A stretch of 64,000 bases of DNA from Xylogone sp. PMI_703. Taxonomy: Eukaryota; Ascomycota; Leotiomycetes. The notes under the pieces were generated by a model that worked only from the letters and a program-made list of their open reading frames with translations, had not been told where the DNA came from and made no database searches. Within the stretch, counting starts at the first letter, position 1, and every line of letters begins with the position of its first letter. Both the position numbers and the translations under genes were made by a program. Shown here one piece after another: positions 34,161 to 45,810 of the stretch. The stretch lies in contig JAJTUQ010000005.1 of assembly GCA_021399445.1 (NCBI GenBank), positions 5,022,001 to 5,086,000 of the forward strand. Reading direction: 5' to 3'.

Positions 34161-35821
34161 ATGAAAAAAATGAAGAGAGGGATCCACTCAAGATCAAAAA
34201 GTGCTTGTGGCACATGCAAGTATGTTTCCTGTTTACTACATATATGTTGGTAGATTAATTCTCTGTTACTTACTGTTTGAAATAGGATAAGAAAAGTAAA
34301 ATGTGACGAGCAAAAGCCAATATGTCGGAGATGCCACTCCACTGGTCGTGTATGCGACGGATATGGAATATGGGGCGGGGGTGGAAAGAGATACAATCCT
34401 CGTCCTGGAAGTTCTGTTCGACACACACATGACGTTGCCATCCCCTCCTTTGCCGCCGAGACACAGATTTACACTAAAGATGAAACAATATACTTGACAT
34501 CTTTAAATAACTACTCCGGTCAGAAATGGCCAGACCCTTTTGGTCCCGCGCTTTGGGAGAAGCTGATATCCCAAATGGCTCATCGCGATCCTGCCATTTT
34601 TCATGCCATAATGACAGTATCGCTAATTTATAAAGACTATAAACCCATTACAGCCTCTTTCAAGGCAGCAGTGCAAGCACACCGCGCAACAGAATGATAC
34701 TGGAGAATTACAACAAAGCCATACAATTTCTTCATAGCCATTTTGCTAGTGGATCTCGGCAGTCTTTTAGAGTAATAATCATCGTGTCTATGTTGTTTAT
34801 ATCCCTTGAACTGCTTCGAGGTCAACTTAATGCAGCAATGACTCATTGGCGCTGTGGCCTCAAACTTTTACACAGCTTACAAGGCAATACAGGCTTAGTA
34901 TTCAGAGACACTCTCATCGTATTACCCGCTATAGCAACCATTCCTCAAACGCTGGACGAACATCTTGCTGGAGCATTCGCTAATATTGATGCTCAATCTA
35001 TTTTCTGTAGCATAGCTGCGGCGAAACCAAATACGATGGTACAAAGCCCTGTGCCCCCTCAACAACTTGGTAGCTGTTGGAATTTCGGAAGTATACCAGA
35101 AGCAACGCAGTACCTGTGTCAGATAATGAGCTCGGTTCTCTATCATCTTCAAAGAGCCAACAAGCCTCTGGTCTTAGACCCAGAAACTCAGAAAATACGA
35201 GACAACCTTCAATACCTTCTTGAAAGATGGCTGTCCGGTTTCCACAACTCCCTGAAGAAGTTTGATAATGGACCGGAATATGAAAAAGAGTTTAGTATAC
35301 CCATACTTCAAATATATCACACCATGCTTACTATCATGATCAAATCATGTCGTGAAACTCCATCCGAGATGATTTTTGATGAATTTAAGTCGGATTTTAT
35401 GACTATTCTTAAAGACGCAGAGCCCCTGACACTTCATTTTAATTTAACAGAAGCGAAATCAAGCTGCCTCAGCTCACCGACCAACCTCGGACTTCTTGCT
35501 CCATTGTTCTATACCTTAAAAAAATGTCGGATACCATCAGTGCGGCGAAAAGCTATAATTATAATAGATGCTATACAAGACAAGGAAGGCGTGTGGGAAA
35601 CTCTTAAGCCGGTGACGATTGCCAAACGGATAGCAGAACTAGAACATGATGATTTTAAATCTGCATCGGATGAACAGCTCCCGCCCGAATGCTCTAGATT
35701 CAGCGACATAAGGGTTCTCTTACCGCAGAAACCTAATGACCCATGGACATTACTATGCACTCGGCCACAATATGGAGTTGTGGGCGGCGACTGGGTGTCG
35801 GAGAAATGGGATTTCCCATGA
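34161..35821 (+). pseudogene. Zn(II)2Cys6 transcription factor with an internal frameshift
   Basis: The ATG at 34161 leads into basic residues and the first half of a zinc cluster, SACGTCK. An intron at 34220-34285 joins it to IRKVKCDEQKPICRRCHSTGRVC, giving a complete six-cysteine motif. The frame runs on through a linker and FGPALWEKLISQMAHRDPAIFHAIMTVSLIY to a stop at 34697, just after KAAVQAHRATE. The homologous continuation MILENYNKAIQFLHSHF begins in another frame at 34694 and stays open for 375 residues to 35821, with fungal-TF features (LHSLQG, YQIY-type helices). No intron-like sequence separates them, so a one-base loss (or two-base gain) near 34690 is the simplest reading. It could be a young pseudogene or a sequence error. 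Confidence 0.7.
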
Positions 35822-36003
35822 TAGATCAGCAGAAATTATGAATATGCTGAAAGTTTTGAGTAATTCCACCTCCACTTAGCCACGAACAATGAATATAGCA
35901 TCGAATGTTATATAATTTAAACTTAAATCCTTTTGATTCAAATATGGTACAATACCTCCTAACAAACTAAATGGAACACCGACCTGACACTTGGTCTGCC
36001 GAA

Positions 36004-36504
36004 TCATATCATTAAAACTCCCCTGTAGAGTGCCACATATTCCTCTCCAATCACCATTCGCCGATCTTCTTCAATGAATTTCTCTTCATCTGGCTTGAGC
36101 TTAGTAACCAAGTCGGGATCCGCAAACATTGTCCATAGGGACTCCATATCAGGCATTTCAACAGAAACTACAGCATCACAATCTATAGGACTCATTGCAC
36201 CCTTCAACTTCTCCTGAACAATTTCTCTGCCTGCGCCTAGAGTAAAATGCTAATCAATCAAGTATTAGCTAGAAAGTAAAATTGATTCGGATTTAGAGCC
36301 AGATCATATTTAAAGATGTATATCAACTACTTATGCTGCGTCACTTACCACTGCATAATGCAAACCACCGTGACGTTTGAGAATTTCGGCAACCATTGGC
36401 ATGTGCACTTCAGTGTAATGTTTAAGGAACTGCTCGTCTGACAGGCCCTTTTTCTTCGTGACCATGAAAGTGGCCTTGATAATCTTTCGAACTCCACTAG
36501 CCAT
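36004..36504 (-). CDS. EthD-domain protein
   Basis: The first exon starts at the ATG 36504 (MASGVRKIIKATFMVTKKKG) and contains LSDEQFLKHYTEVHMPMV, the EthD dimeric alpha-beta-barrel signature. An intron with donor GTAAGT (near 36350) and acceptor near 36252 joins it to HFTLGAGREIVQEKLKGAM. The rest runs to VALYRGVLMI at 36004. The product is about 130 residues, normal for EthD. Family members include dehydratases in polyketide pathways and accessory proteins of ether degradation. No polyketide synthase is nearby, so the role is open. The second exon keeps the block EEKFIEEDRRMVIGEEY, a usual feature of fungal EthD proteins. Confidence 0.8.
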
Positions 36505-36910
36505 TAGGCTGAATAAAGGAATAAACTAAGTGAGATGGATAGTATGTTGAGTTAGATGAATTCGCTGGAGTGATGTGAACCTACAAAGAACTGATAGTCG
36601 AAAGTCTTCAATTTTCAATAGCAAAGTTGAGCTTCTTATACTTCTGAGTATTTGGAATCTTCCGTTTGTATTTGCAAGCTAAATTTGAAGGACAAATTAC
36701 AATATCGTTGTTCCGAGGTGCCCAATCATACCTCAGCTTCTACATACAGACTACTCCATATCACTCATAAAGAAAGCCTCTTGGGATTACTATAACTCTT
36801 GTTGCATAGATATTATGGAGCAACAAAGTAGCGGGGGATATGCCCAATCACAAGGCCGAATTGCCGAGCCAACCAACCAGACACCCTTCCGCCATGGAGG
36901 GGTTGACCTA

Positions 36911-36936
36911 ACGTAATTCCCGGACACTCGGATCAG
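36911..36936 (+). repeat. Left terminal inverted repeat of the Fot1-like element
   Basis: 26 bp, exactly inverse to 38736-38761, and preceded by the TA target duplication. Confidence 0.93.
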
Positions 36937-37009
36937 TGCCTCACAAATTCATCAATTCCATCAACACCACCACTTTCAAATCAATATTTTTCAACCAAAA
37001 CATGTCGCA

Positions 37010-38670
37010 ATGCGAAAAAAGCCGGCTCCAGAGCAAGAAGGAAGGATTCTACTTGCTATAAATGCACTTAAAAACCAGCGAATCGAATCGGTTCGACATG
37101 CAGCACGCGCTTTTGATGTTCCTATACAACACTCTATGCGCGCATGAGAGGTCGCCCACAATTGGTATCTACTTATACCAAAGCTTATAGATTGACCCAA
37201 ATTGAGGAGAAATCACTTAAACAATGGATCTTCTCTATGGGCAAGCGTGGATTACCCCCTAGACCTTCAGACGTACAATCAATGGCTAATATATTGATTG
37301 CTGAACGTGGAGAGCTTACCCCTCCTCGGCCCGTAGGCAAAAACTGGTTTGGAGACTTTGTCAAACGCCACCCAGAGTTAACTACTAAATATATACGTCG
37401 ATATAACTATAAACGAGCTAAATGCGAAGATCCAAAGCTCATTCGAGAGTGGTTTGACAATGTGGTTGCTACAAAAGCGCAATATGGGATTCTGGATGAG
37501 GACACTTATAACTTTGACAAGACTGGCTTTGCTATGGGTGTTATTGCTTCTACTAAAGTAGTTACTTCTTCTGATTGTTATGGCAAGCCTCCACTTTTGG
37601 AACCTGGTAATAGAGAATGGGTAACAGACATTGAATCGATTAATGCTAGTGGTTGGGCTTTACCTCCTATGATTATATTCAAAGGAAAGGTTAAAATCCT
37701 TGGATGGTTTGACGGCTTACCAGAAGGTTGGAGAATTGAAGTTAGTGATAATGGGTGGACTAATAACGATATTGGCTTTGAATGGCTTCAAAAGATATTT
37801 GAGCCATTCAGTAAAGCTAAACTTAAAGGCCAATATCGTATGCTTGTTCTTGATGACCATGGTAGCCATGTGACCCCTGAATTCGACCAGTATTGTATTC
37901 AAAACAATATCATTACTGTCTGTATGCCTCCACATTCATCTCATATTCTACAGCCTTTAGATGTGAGCTGTTTTGCGGTTTTGAAGCGTGCGTATGGGAG
38001 GGAGGTGGAAAAGAAGATACGCAAAGATATTCAGCATATTGAGAAGCTTGACTTTCTGGAAATATATCCAACTATACGTCAACAAACCTTCAATTCAAAC
38101 AATATCAGTCAAGGATTTGCAGCTACTGGGTTAGTTCCTTATGATCCTACTCGCGTTATGTCTAAATTGCGAATTGAAGTTGAGGAGACTTCTACACCTC
38201 CTGGGAGCTCTCATGGTAATACCGAGGCACTTTGGGTTCCAGAGACGCCACAGAACACAATTCAATTGCAAAAACAATATGAGGCTATCCAATCAAGGCT
38301 CCGGCAACATAGGAGCCCTTCTACACCTACTAAAATTGCGTTTACTCAACTTCTAAAGGGGTGCCAGATGGCCATGCATAGTGCTATATTTTTGGCCAAA
38401 GAAGTGGAGGAATTGAAGGCTGTCAACCAATCAATTCAACGAAAATCTAAAAGGTCTAGAAAGCAGATAACCCATATAGGCTCATTGACAGCACAGGAAG
38501 CCCAGGAATTGGTTCAATTGAATGCAATTGCTCAGGAAGTGATAGGGGAGGCAAATTCAGAGAATGCGACCCAAACTATGTCAGCACCACAGCGACGGCC
38601 ACCCAAGTGCTCAGGGTGTGGAATTGTAGGGCATAGAATTACTAAATGCCCTAGTTTAGCTAATAATTAG
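37010..38670 (+). pseudogene. Fot1/pogo-like transposase, frameshifted near its N-terminus
   Basis: The reading starts at the ATG 37010 with a pogo-type helix-turn-helix (GRILLAINALKNQRIESVRHAARAFDVP). It stops at 37146 unless the frame changes by one base near 37125, after which RMRGRPQ leads into an open 508-residue frame. That frame has the CENP-B-like second HTH (LKQWIFSMGKRGLPPRP, VGKNWFGDFVKRHPEL), then the DDE/D domain. Catalytic aspartates are visible in YNFDKTGF, VLDDHGSHVTPEF and LQPLDVSCF. The C-terminus ends in a CCHC-like zinc knuckle, CSGCGIVGHRITKC. Only the first HTH is separated, so the element may be newly inactivated, or the truncated protein may start at 37144. Confidence 0.85.
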
Positions 38671-38735
38671 AGATATTGCAATATAATTGTTTTGTGGTTG
38701 AGTATTTGGTATTGAATATTCAAATGATGGGGGGG

Positions 38736-38761
38736 CTGATCCGAGTGTCCGGGAATTACGT
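38736..38761 (-). repeat. Right terminal inverted repeat of the Fot1-like element
   Basis: 26 bp, exactly inverse to 36911-36936, and followed by the TA target duplication. Confidence 0.93.
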
Positions 38762-39078
38762 TACGCTTATATAAGCACATTATATAAGCACAATCTGACA
38801 CTCTCTCGTGTGATTTCTGATCACGTGTAGAGACATTATACGCAGCATAGTCAACCAGTCACTGTCACTGTCACATGTCACTCCTCTCGTGGTGTCTCGA
38901 ACAATTCAGGAAGATAATAGCCACGGCACCCAGAATCAAAGCCATCAAGTGACTATTCACTATACTTTCTATCTGTCTCAGAACTTACATAGTCTTGGTC
39001 CCAATCTCCTTCTTTTATCCCTATTTCATCGTTTCATCTTCTACTCCCCTCATCCGTCACCTGTTCAGAGGTCAAATC

Positions 39079-39477
39079 ATGCCCTGGAGCCCCTTCGGTG
39101 ACAATGGCAAGTCGACAACATCTATGCAACTAGCCAAGGAAGCATCAAAACTCGCTAGGTTGGGCAATGTCCAGAACGGTCTCCCAGGAGCAATGCGTGG
39201 TTTACCGGTTGCGGCAATCGTAGCGGGAAAGGTCTATGGCAAGATGGTGTCCAAAGCTGATAATGACGTTGTTGAGAAGGCAATACTGGGGGATCATAAT
39301 GAGGATAGGAACGTTATGCAGCTGCAGGCTCCTAGCAGCGAAACAATGGCGCTTAGAACCGAAGATGAGGAGGACGGGAGAGCTGGAGAAACGCAACATG
39401 ATGGCGGTATTAATGCTAGGGCAAAATTGAACGGCCCGGGAGAAGTCAAAAAGTCGGCAAGTCAAGATATTAATTGA
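39079..39477 (+). CDS. Small hypothetical protein
   Basis: A 132-residue open frame beginning MPWSPFGDNGKSTTSMQL. It has an N-terminal half rich in small and hydrophobic residues (LPGAMRGLPVAAIVAGKVYGKMV, possibly one weak membrane or amphipathic helix) and a charged, probably disordered C-terminal half. The same frame is open upstream to 38995, but the ATG at 39079 is the more natural start. I recognise no family. It sits between the transposon and the MITE-like element. A lineage-specific gene or a chance frame are both possible. Confidence 0.4.
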   Translation: MPWSPFGDNGKSTTSMQLAKEASKLARLGNVQNGLPGAMRGLPVAAIVAGKVYGKMVSKADNDVVEKAILGDHNEDRNVMQLQAPSSETMALRTEDEEDGRAGETQHDGGINARAKLNGPGEVKKSASQDIN

Positions 39478-40466
39478 TTCATTGTCGCAACACGGACAAA
39501 GATCCCAGTGGAAGCCCAGGGGAACGATGCTCTCAAAAATCTCAACTCGTAGCAGCAGATTCTTATTAGACTTAGAAAGTCGCGACAGGATTTGGCAAAA
39601 CTTGGGCCATAGTAGTAACGCGATAACATGTATATTACAAGCGATGTTTGTCCAGGCCCAACCGTGGGGTCCAGATATATTAACAATTCAATGAGCTAAT
39701 CACCAGGCGTGAAGCTGAACATCTCCGAAGTCCCCACCGCTGAAGTATACAACCCACGGGGCCTTTTAATTGTTAAATGTGAGGTGATGGTGCCGTGACT
39801 CCCAAGGATAGTCAAACCAATCACCTATCCAAAACTCGTGTTTTACTGCCCTTTCGAGTTAAATACTGGCCAGTGCCCATTAACAATTAAAAGGGCCTGT
39901 ACATAGTACAGTGCCTTATTAAAACAATGTCGACGATGGAAGAATAGTACTAGACCAGGATTAAGATAGAGTTAGCTGTCAAGGGGTTAAATCAAAAAAC
40001 AACTATGAACGTGTCGTAAATGCACGATCGAAAATACGTACACACTGTAGCATTTTAAGGTTACTTCCGTATAGTTCATCTTAAAGCCTTATCGGAGCCT
40101 GGATCTACGAACGGCAGGTGAAAATCCCCTCGATGTCATGCCGTCTCATACACCTTATCCTGTCCCTTAGTTAAACAAGCTGTGACTGCCTCCAAAGCTG
40201 CTGATCAGGGATTCTCCCAGTAAAATGCAATATCAACACGACTACTAGCACTATATCTTGGATATCATGTCCCATCGGGCCAGTCGGACGCTAATCTTAT
40301 GTTGCCTGCCGTAATTGATACTTTCACACCCTCCCTTCCTACCGCCGTCGTCGACATCATCATCCTCATTTCTCGTATGTCATCTTCTCGTCCACTGTTC
40401 ACGACTCCCAGGTGGCTCTTAATCGCCTCTTTTGACTTGAACATTTCAGGTCTACGCTCCTTCTCT
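39478..40466. other. Intergenic region around the MITE-like element
   Basis: Besides the MITE-like repeat I see no gene. Its right end is the 5' flank of the ABC transporter pseudogene. Confidence 0.4.
39757..39898. mobile_element. MITE-like element with short terminal inverted repeats
   Basis: The segment begins GGGGCCTTTTAATTGTTAA (about 39758-39776) and ends with the inverse TTAACAATTAAAAGGGCC (about 39880-39897). The arms share a perfect core of about 15 bp, CCTTTTAATTGTTAA. The total is about 140 bp with no coding capacity. This is typical of a miniature inverted-repeat element of the Tc1-mariner or similar type. Its repeat does not match that of the nearby Fot1-like element, so another transposase would have moved it. 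No clear target duplication was found. Confidence 0.55.
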
Positions 40467-43400
40467 ATGAACATGTCACAGCAACTTCATGTGACCTGCC
40501 CCCGGGCGTTAGACAACTCGTTCGGTCCTTGGGCTGGTGATAGTTGTCGTGGAGGTTTCGACTTCACGTTACTATTCGAAGAGGCCATCCTCACCGTTCC
40601 ACTACAGTGCGCATTACTGCTCGTCTTGCCCATACGCGTCTACGCACTGATGCCGGAGAAAAGCAAAGTCGTGGCTAGTCGTCTACGATATCTCAAGCTT
40701 GTTCGCTCGCTGTCGCCACGGGAGGTTGTGTTGGTGGAACCGGAACTCGCTGACATGTTAGACTAGAGCTTCTCAATCTGCCTCATTACCCTCACAGCTG
40801 CTCTGCTCGCGCTGTTAAATGTCGATGCGGATTCAAGGATCCGCACTCGTGCCACGGTTCCGACAGCTGCCTTGGTTTTTGTCTCCTCGCTGGGAATTGG
40901 CTTGTTATCATGGCTCGAGCACGAGAGGTCCATCAGACCCTCCTTCATTGTCTCAACTTATCTTTTTTGTCAGTCCTGCTAGATTTTCCTCGCAACCGTA
41001 CAATCTGGATGCTGGATAGTCGCCCATTTTCGATCCCCGTGGTCTTCAGCTGCGCCATGGCAGTAAGGGTTGTTATGTATATTCTTGAATCGACCGGAAA
41101 GCGAAGCATCTTGTTTTCCAGCTTCGACCTCGGTAACTTAGCCAAGGAAACGACCAGCAGTACATTAAGTCGGCTTTCCTTCCTCTGGCTGACACCACTG
41201 TTTCTGAATGGCTACAAAAATACTCTCGCCTTGGAAGACTTATACCCCCTCGATTCATCCTTGCAAGCCGAAGCCCTTCACGCTCCTCTGTCTACGGCAT
41301 GGACAAAAGGTACGCCCTCCTATGGATATCTCCTCCGTCCAACCTTCGTGTTGGCCCTAACCCAGCTCCTAGCCCCTGACAAGGAGAAATTTGGTGCTCT
41401 CTGGGCTACTTGGCACCGTGTTTTTATACGACCAATGCTCGCTCCAGTCATTCCGAGACTATTCCAAACAGGATTTACTTATGCTCAGCCGTTCCTAGTT
41501 AACACTGCTGTTGCACTTGCTTATACCCCTGAGGAGCAGCCATTCAACAACTATGGATATAGTTTGATTGGAGCATATTTCCTTGTCTACATGGGCATTG
41601 CAGCAAGTTGATTCTATATAGATGAAAATCTTACCTGATTCTAATATGACGCACAGATATCCACTGGTCAGTACGAGTGGCGGGTTTATCGTGCTGCCTC
41701 AATGATGAAGGGCAGTGTTGCCGCATTGATCTATGAAAATTCACTTCATCTAAGCATAACCTCGCCCAGCGTGAGTCCGGAGGCTGCTCTGACATTGTTT
41801 AACACCGATTGCGAGACTATTACTAACGGAATTATACACATACACTAACTGTGGGCAGGAATTGTAGAGATAGCCATAGCAATATATCTGATTGCTAGAC
41901 AATTAGGAGCTGCCTCTGCTATGCCTATTTCTCTGGCTGTTGGTCGGTTCCATATTTTGAGCTTAAGCTAATATAATATAATACTGATAGCAGTATGCAG
42001 TTGTCATGATTAGCACATTCATATTAGCCGTACCAACCGGTACAGCCCAAGCAGCCTGGATTCAGGCTTCTCAAAATCGCGTAACGGCAACATCGAAACT
42101 ATTAGGAAATATCAAATCCATAAAGGCATCAGGCTTAAGTAATATAGCATTTGATATAATTCGACAGGCGAGAACAGAGGAACTGAGGGTGTCCCGGAAA
42201 TGTAGATTGCTATTAGGATCAGCTTTGATTCTAGGTAAGCTAAGCTACAATAGTCCTGTGCAAACTTACCGACCACAATAAGTCATCTGCATCCCCATCT
42301 GGGTTCCCATCCTTACTTTTTGCGTGTATACGAGCCTTGCAGCAGAAGGAAGTTCGACTTTAACTATTTCACGGGCATTCACTTCTTATGCATTATTTAT
42401 TCTTGTCAACAAGCCTCTTTCAGATATTATCATAGCTTTGCCCATGATTGCCACCTCTGTAGCATCATTTCAACGTATTCAAGATCATATGAAAGGAAAG
42501 GAACGCATTGACATCAGGACAACGGCACACGAGCTCATAACTGATAAGAGGAAGCCGAGCAAGCTGACTCGTCCTATGGAGAAGACACGAGAGTGTTATG
42601 ACGCACTCGACCAAGATGTCCTAGAAGAGTTTAGTACTCCGCAAGCCAACGAGAAATTATTCCCAAAAGATGTCATAGCGTCAGTTCACGGAAAGTTCTC
42701 GTGGAAAGTAGGTGATAAACCTGTCATCGATATCGACAACTGGATGATACATCGGCAAAAGTTCACCATAGTTTTAGGAGCTGTTGGATGTGGTAAATCG
42801 ACATTGCTCAAGTCTTTATTAGGCGAGCTTTCTACTTTTGATGGTATGATTCATGTAGATTGTCCAAGGGTTGCTTACTCTGCACAAAATCCTTGGCTAC
42901 CTAACGACACGGTTCGCAACATCATAGCCGGCCCCGGCGATATTGATGAACCATGGTACCAAGCAGTTGTCAAAGCCTGTGCTCTTGAACAAGATATACA
43001 AAATTAGCCCATGGGTGATAAGACCGTCACTGGATCAAAAGGCGTTTCAGTGAGTGTTGGTCAGAAACACCGTCTAGTAAGTTGAGGTTTCCTTTCCGTA
43101 TACTATTGATTTATCTACTATAGATCACGTGAATGATTTATGAGTTCAAAAATAGTCAATAGCACGAGCTCTTTACTCTGGGGCGGAGCTTCTAATCTTG
43201 GATGATTGTTTCAGTGGCCTTGATGCCGCTACTGAGAACACAATTTTTCACAATCTCCTAGGCAAAGATGGATTGGTTAGGACTGCGCGAATGACGATTG
43301 TGGTAGCATCCTCAATTGGTCTGAAAATTTCCAACTTACTTTGCGATTTTGAATTCTAATGAGCATATAGGACAACGTGCATTCTATGCTGATCAAGTTG

Positions 43401-45810
43401 TTCTCCTCAATGATGAAGGACAGATCTCCAACTCAGGTACACCCGAAGAACTCAGCGAAATCCTGGCTCAATCCAGCGAAGATGGCCGCTGGAGCGAGCT
43501 CATAGAACCCACGGTCGTAGAAACAGCAGATATGGCGGTCCGGCCTGCTGCATCTGCTTTGCCAGTGATCGAACCAGTACCAGAACGAGATCGTCGTTTG
43601 GGACGCCCTGACATGTATCCATTCTACGCCAGATCTGCCGGAATTGACACGCTATCCATATTTCTCGGTGCCATGATTGTCTTTACTTTCTGTAATGCTT
43701 TCCCTAGTAAGCATACGTTGTCCAGATATCTTCGCTGTGCTATACCGTGCTGATATGTCTCCCCTCAGCTATGTGGCTCAATTGGTGGGCTGAATCCAAT
43801 GCCACAAATCCTAATGGAGAATTAGGCAAGTGGCTTGGTGTATACGTCGCTCTCGGTGTTGGAGCGAGTATTGCTGCTTTAATTGCATTCTGGTAGGATG
43901 AATCCTCTTCTTTCCAAACTTTGTCGCTCACCAGCCCTCTAAGCAGGTCTTTGTCACCGTCATCAGCAGGTCGGGTGTTTACTTTCATGACTTGTTGCTC
44001 CGCACGACATCTGGGTAAGGATAGCCTATTTTTCTAATATGTATGATTATACCATCGTCATTCTTACACTAGACAGGGCCCCTATGTCGTTCTATACTAA
44101 AGTCAACAGCGGTATGACTGTCAATAGATTTAGTCAGGATCTACAGTTAATTGACATGGAGTTTCCGAGCACTGCACTTGGCGTAGCTGTGGGTATGTAT
44201 CATATCTGGTAGATAATGAGAAAGTGTTCCTTGGCTCATGAAACTTATGTAGGCGTGTCTTTTATCGCAGCAGACTTCATCATGATTGCTATCACATCAA
44301 GGTACATGGCAATCTTCCTACCTATACTTATTATCGTGTTCTATTTCATTCAGTGATTCTACCTTCGCACTTCACGGCAGATCCGTCTTCTTGATATCGA
44401 ACTCAGGGCACCATTCTACTCCCATCTAATACAGACCTTGGACGGTCTTGCATCGATCAGAGCATTTCGGTGGGAAGACGACTTCACAGCCAAAAATATG
44501 CGCCTCCTCAACAACTCGCAAAAGGCTAATTATCTCCTTTGTTGTATCCAGCGATGGCTCACCTTCGTTGCCGATGTAGTCATTGCTATTATTGCCGTCG
44601 TATTGATTGCCATCACAACCTCTCTTCGTAGTTGGATTGGACCTGGATATGTAGGCGTTGCTGTCAGCAGTATTCTAGGGTTGAACGCTTCTGTGAAAGC
44701 TACTCTTACCTCCTGGGTCATGTTGGAAGTTGCGCTTGGTGCAGTAGCGAGAATCAGGACTTACTCTCTCACGACAGAATCAGAAGATAAATCAAATGGA
44801 GCTCTCATCGAGCTAAAGGATGAAAATTGGCCAACAGAAGGTGCGGTAGAACTAAATGGTGTTACAGCTTCGTATAAGTGAGTTGCAAAAAGAATCAAGG
44901 CATAGAAGGAGAGGATTACTGATATTGATCATTAGATCATCGGTGGTTGCTTTGTCAAATGTCAGTATGGTGATCCAACCTGGAGAGAGGGTGGCTCTTT
45001 GTGGTCGGACGGGAAGGTGAGTTTTGCCAGCTTGGTTCGTTCTTCGTCATCAGCTAATACCTTCGAATCCTTAGTGGAAAAACTTCATTGACTCTTTGCC
45101 TTTTGCGAATGATGGAGCTCGAAGAAGGCACCATAACAATCAACGGCGTCGACATGTCTACTCTCGCCCACGAATATGTACGGTCCCGGCTAATCTCAGT
45201 ACCTCAAGATTCTTATACCTTTGATGCCACTATACGAGTCAACATTGATCCCGCCAAGACGGCGTCCGACGAGGAGATCACACTCGTTCTCGACAAAGTC
45301 CACCTCCTCCACAAGGTCGAAGAAAATGGTGGCTTGGATGCGGTCATGAGCGAGAACTTCTTCTCGCAGGGTGAAGCCCAGCTTTTCGTCTTTGCACGAG
45401 CTATGCTACGCAAGAGTAAGATCCTCATTTTGGACGAGGCTTCCAGCAGGTATAGGTTCCAGATTCATCTATCCATCAATACCTACCCCTAACCCCCAAC
45501 TCAAAAGAACAAAAGGCTGACGTGTAGCAACAACGGCCTCAACGATGAATCCAGCAAAATCATCTCTGATTTACTGATGACCTGGTTCGAAGAGTGGACC
45601 GTCATCGCCGTGGTGCACAAATTCAACACTATCTTTGAGTATGACAAAGTTGGTGTTCTAGACGCTGGCTTGCTGAAGGAGTTTGACACACCTAGCAGGC
45701 TCTTGGAGCGAAAAAATTCGTTATTCAGGGCACTTTATTCGGGTACTTGGAGAGATAGAGGGTTAGAAAGCCGGGAGGGTGAGTATAGTGGTGTCAGTGA
45801 TAGTGGGTGA
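40467..45810 (+). pseudogene. ABCC-type (MRP-like) full ABC transporter pseudogene
   Basis: Homology to fungal ABCC exporters spans the whole region with about ten introns. The TMD0 head CPRALDNSFGPWAG and RGGFDFTLLFE starts at 40467. TMD1 follows (SFLWLTPLFLNGY; MMKGSVAALIYENSLHL), then NBD1 with Walker A GAVGCGKST (about 42780-42806) and Walker B LLILDD. TMD2 contains LIQTLDGLASIRAF, and NBD2 has Walker A CGRTGS-GKT split by an intron and ILILDEASS. Lesions are a one-base shift at a six-T run (40968-40973), in-frame TAA (41846-41848), TAG (43005-43007) and TGA (44354-44356). The NBD1 signature reads SVGQ rather than SGGQ. An intron at 41603-41656 begins GCAAGT and ends AG. The exporter is therefore dead in this strain. 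Confidence 0.85.

Larger units (their letters stand above)
36911..38761 (+). mobile_element. Fot1/pogo-type (Tc1-mariner) DNA transposon, complete ends
   Basis: The 1851-bp element is bounded by perfect 26-bp terminal inverted repeats: 36911-36936, beginning ACGTAATTCCCGGACACTCG, and 38736-38761, its exact inverse. Each end is flanked by TA (36909-36910 and 38762-38763), the target duplication of this superfamily. It carries a single transposase gene. Perfect repeats and a mostly open gene suggest a fairly recent insertion. Confidence 0.93.

Noticed and set aside
43315..43375. Apparent frameshift in the ABC exporter before FYADQVVLL
   Set aside because: A 54-nt intron with a CTAAT branch site and ATATAG acceptor restores the frame (SIG joined to QRAFYADQ), so it is not counted as a lesion, although its GTCTGA donor is weak.
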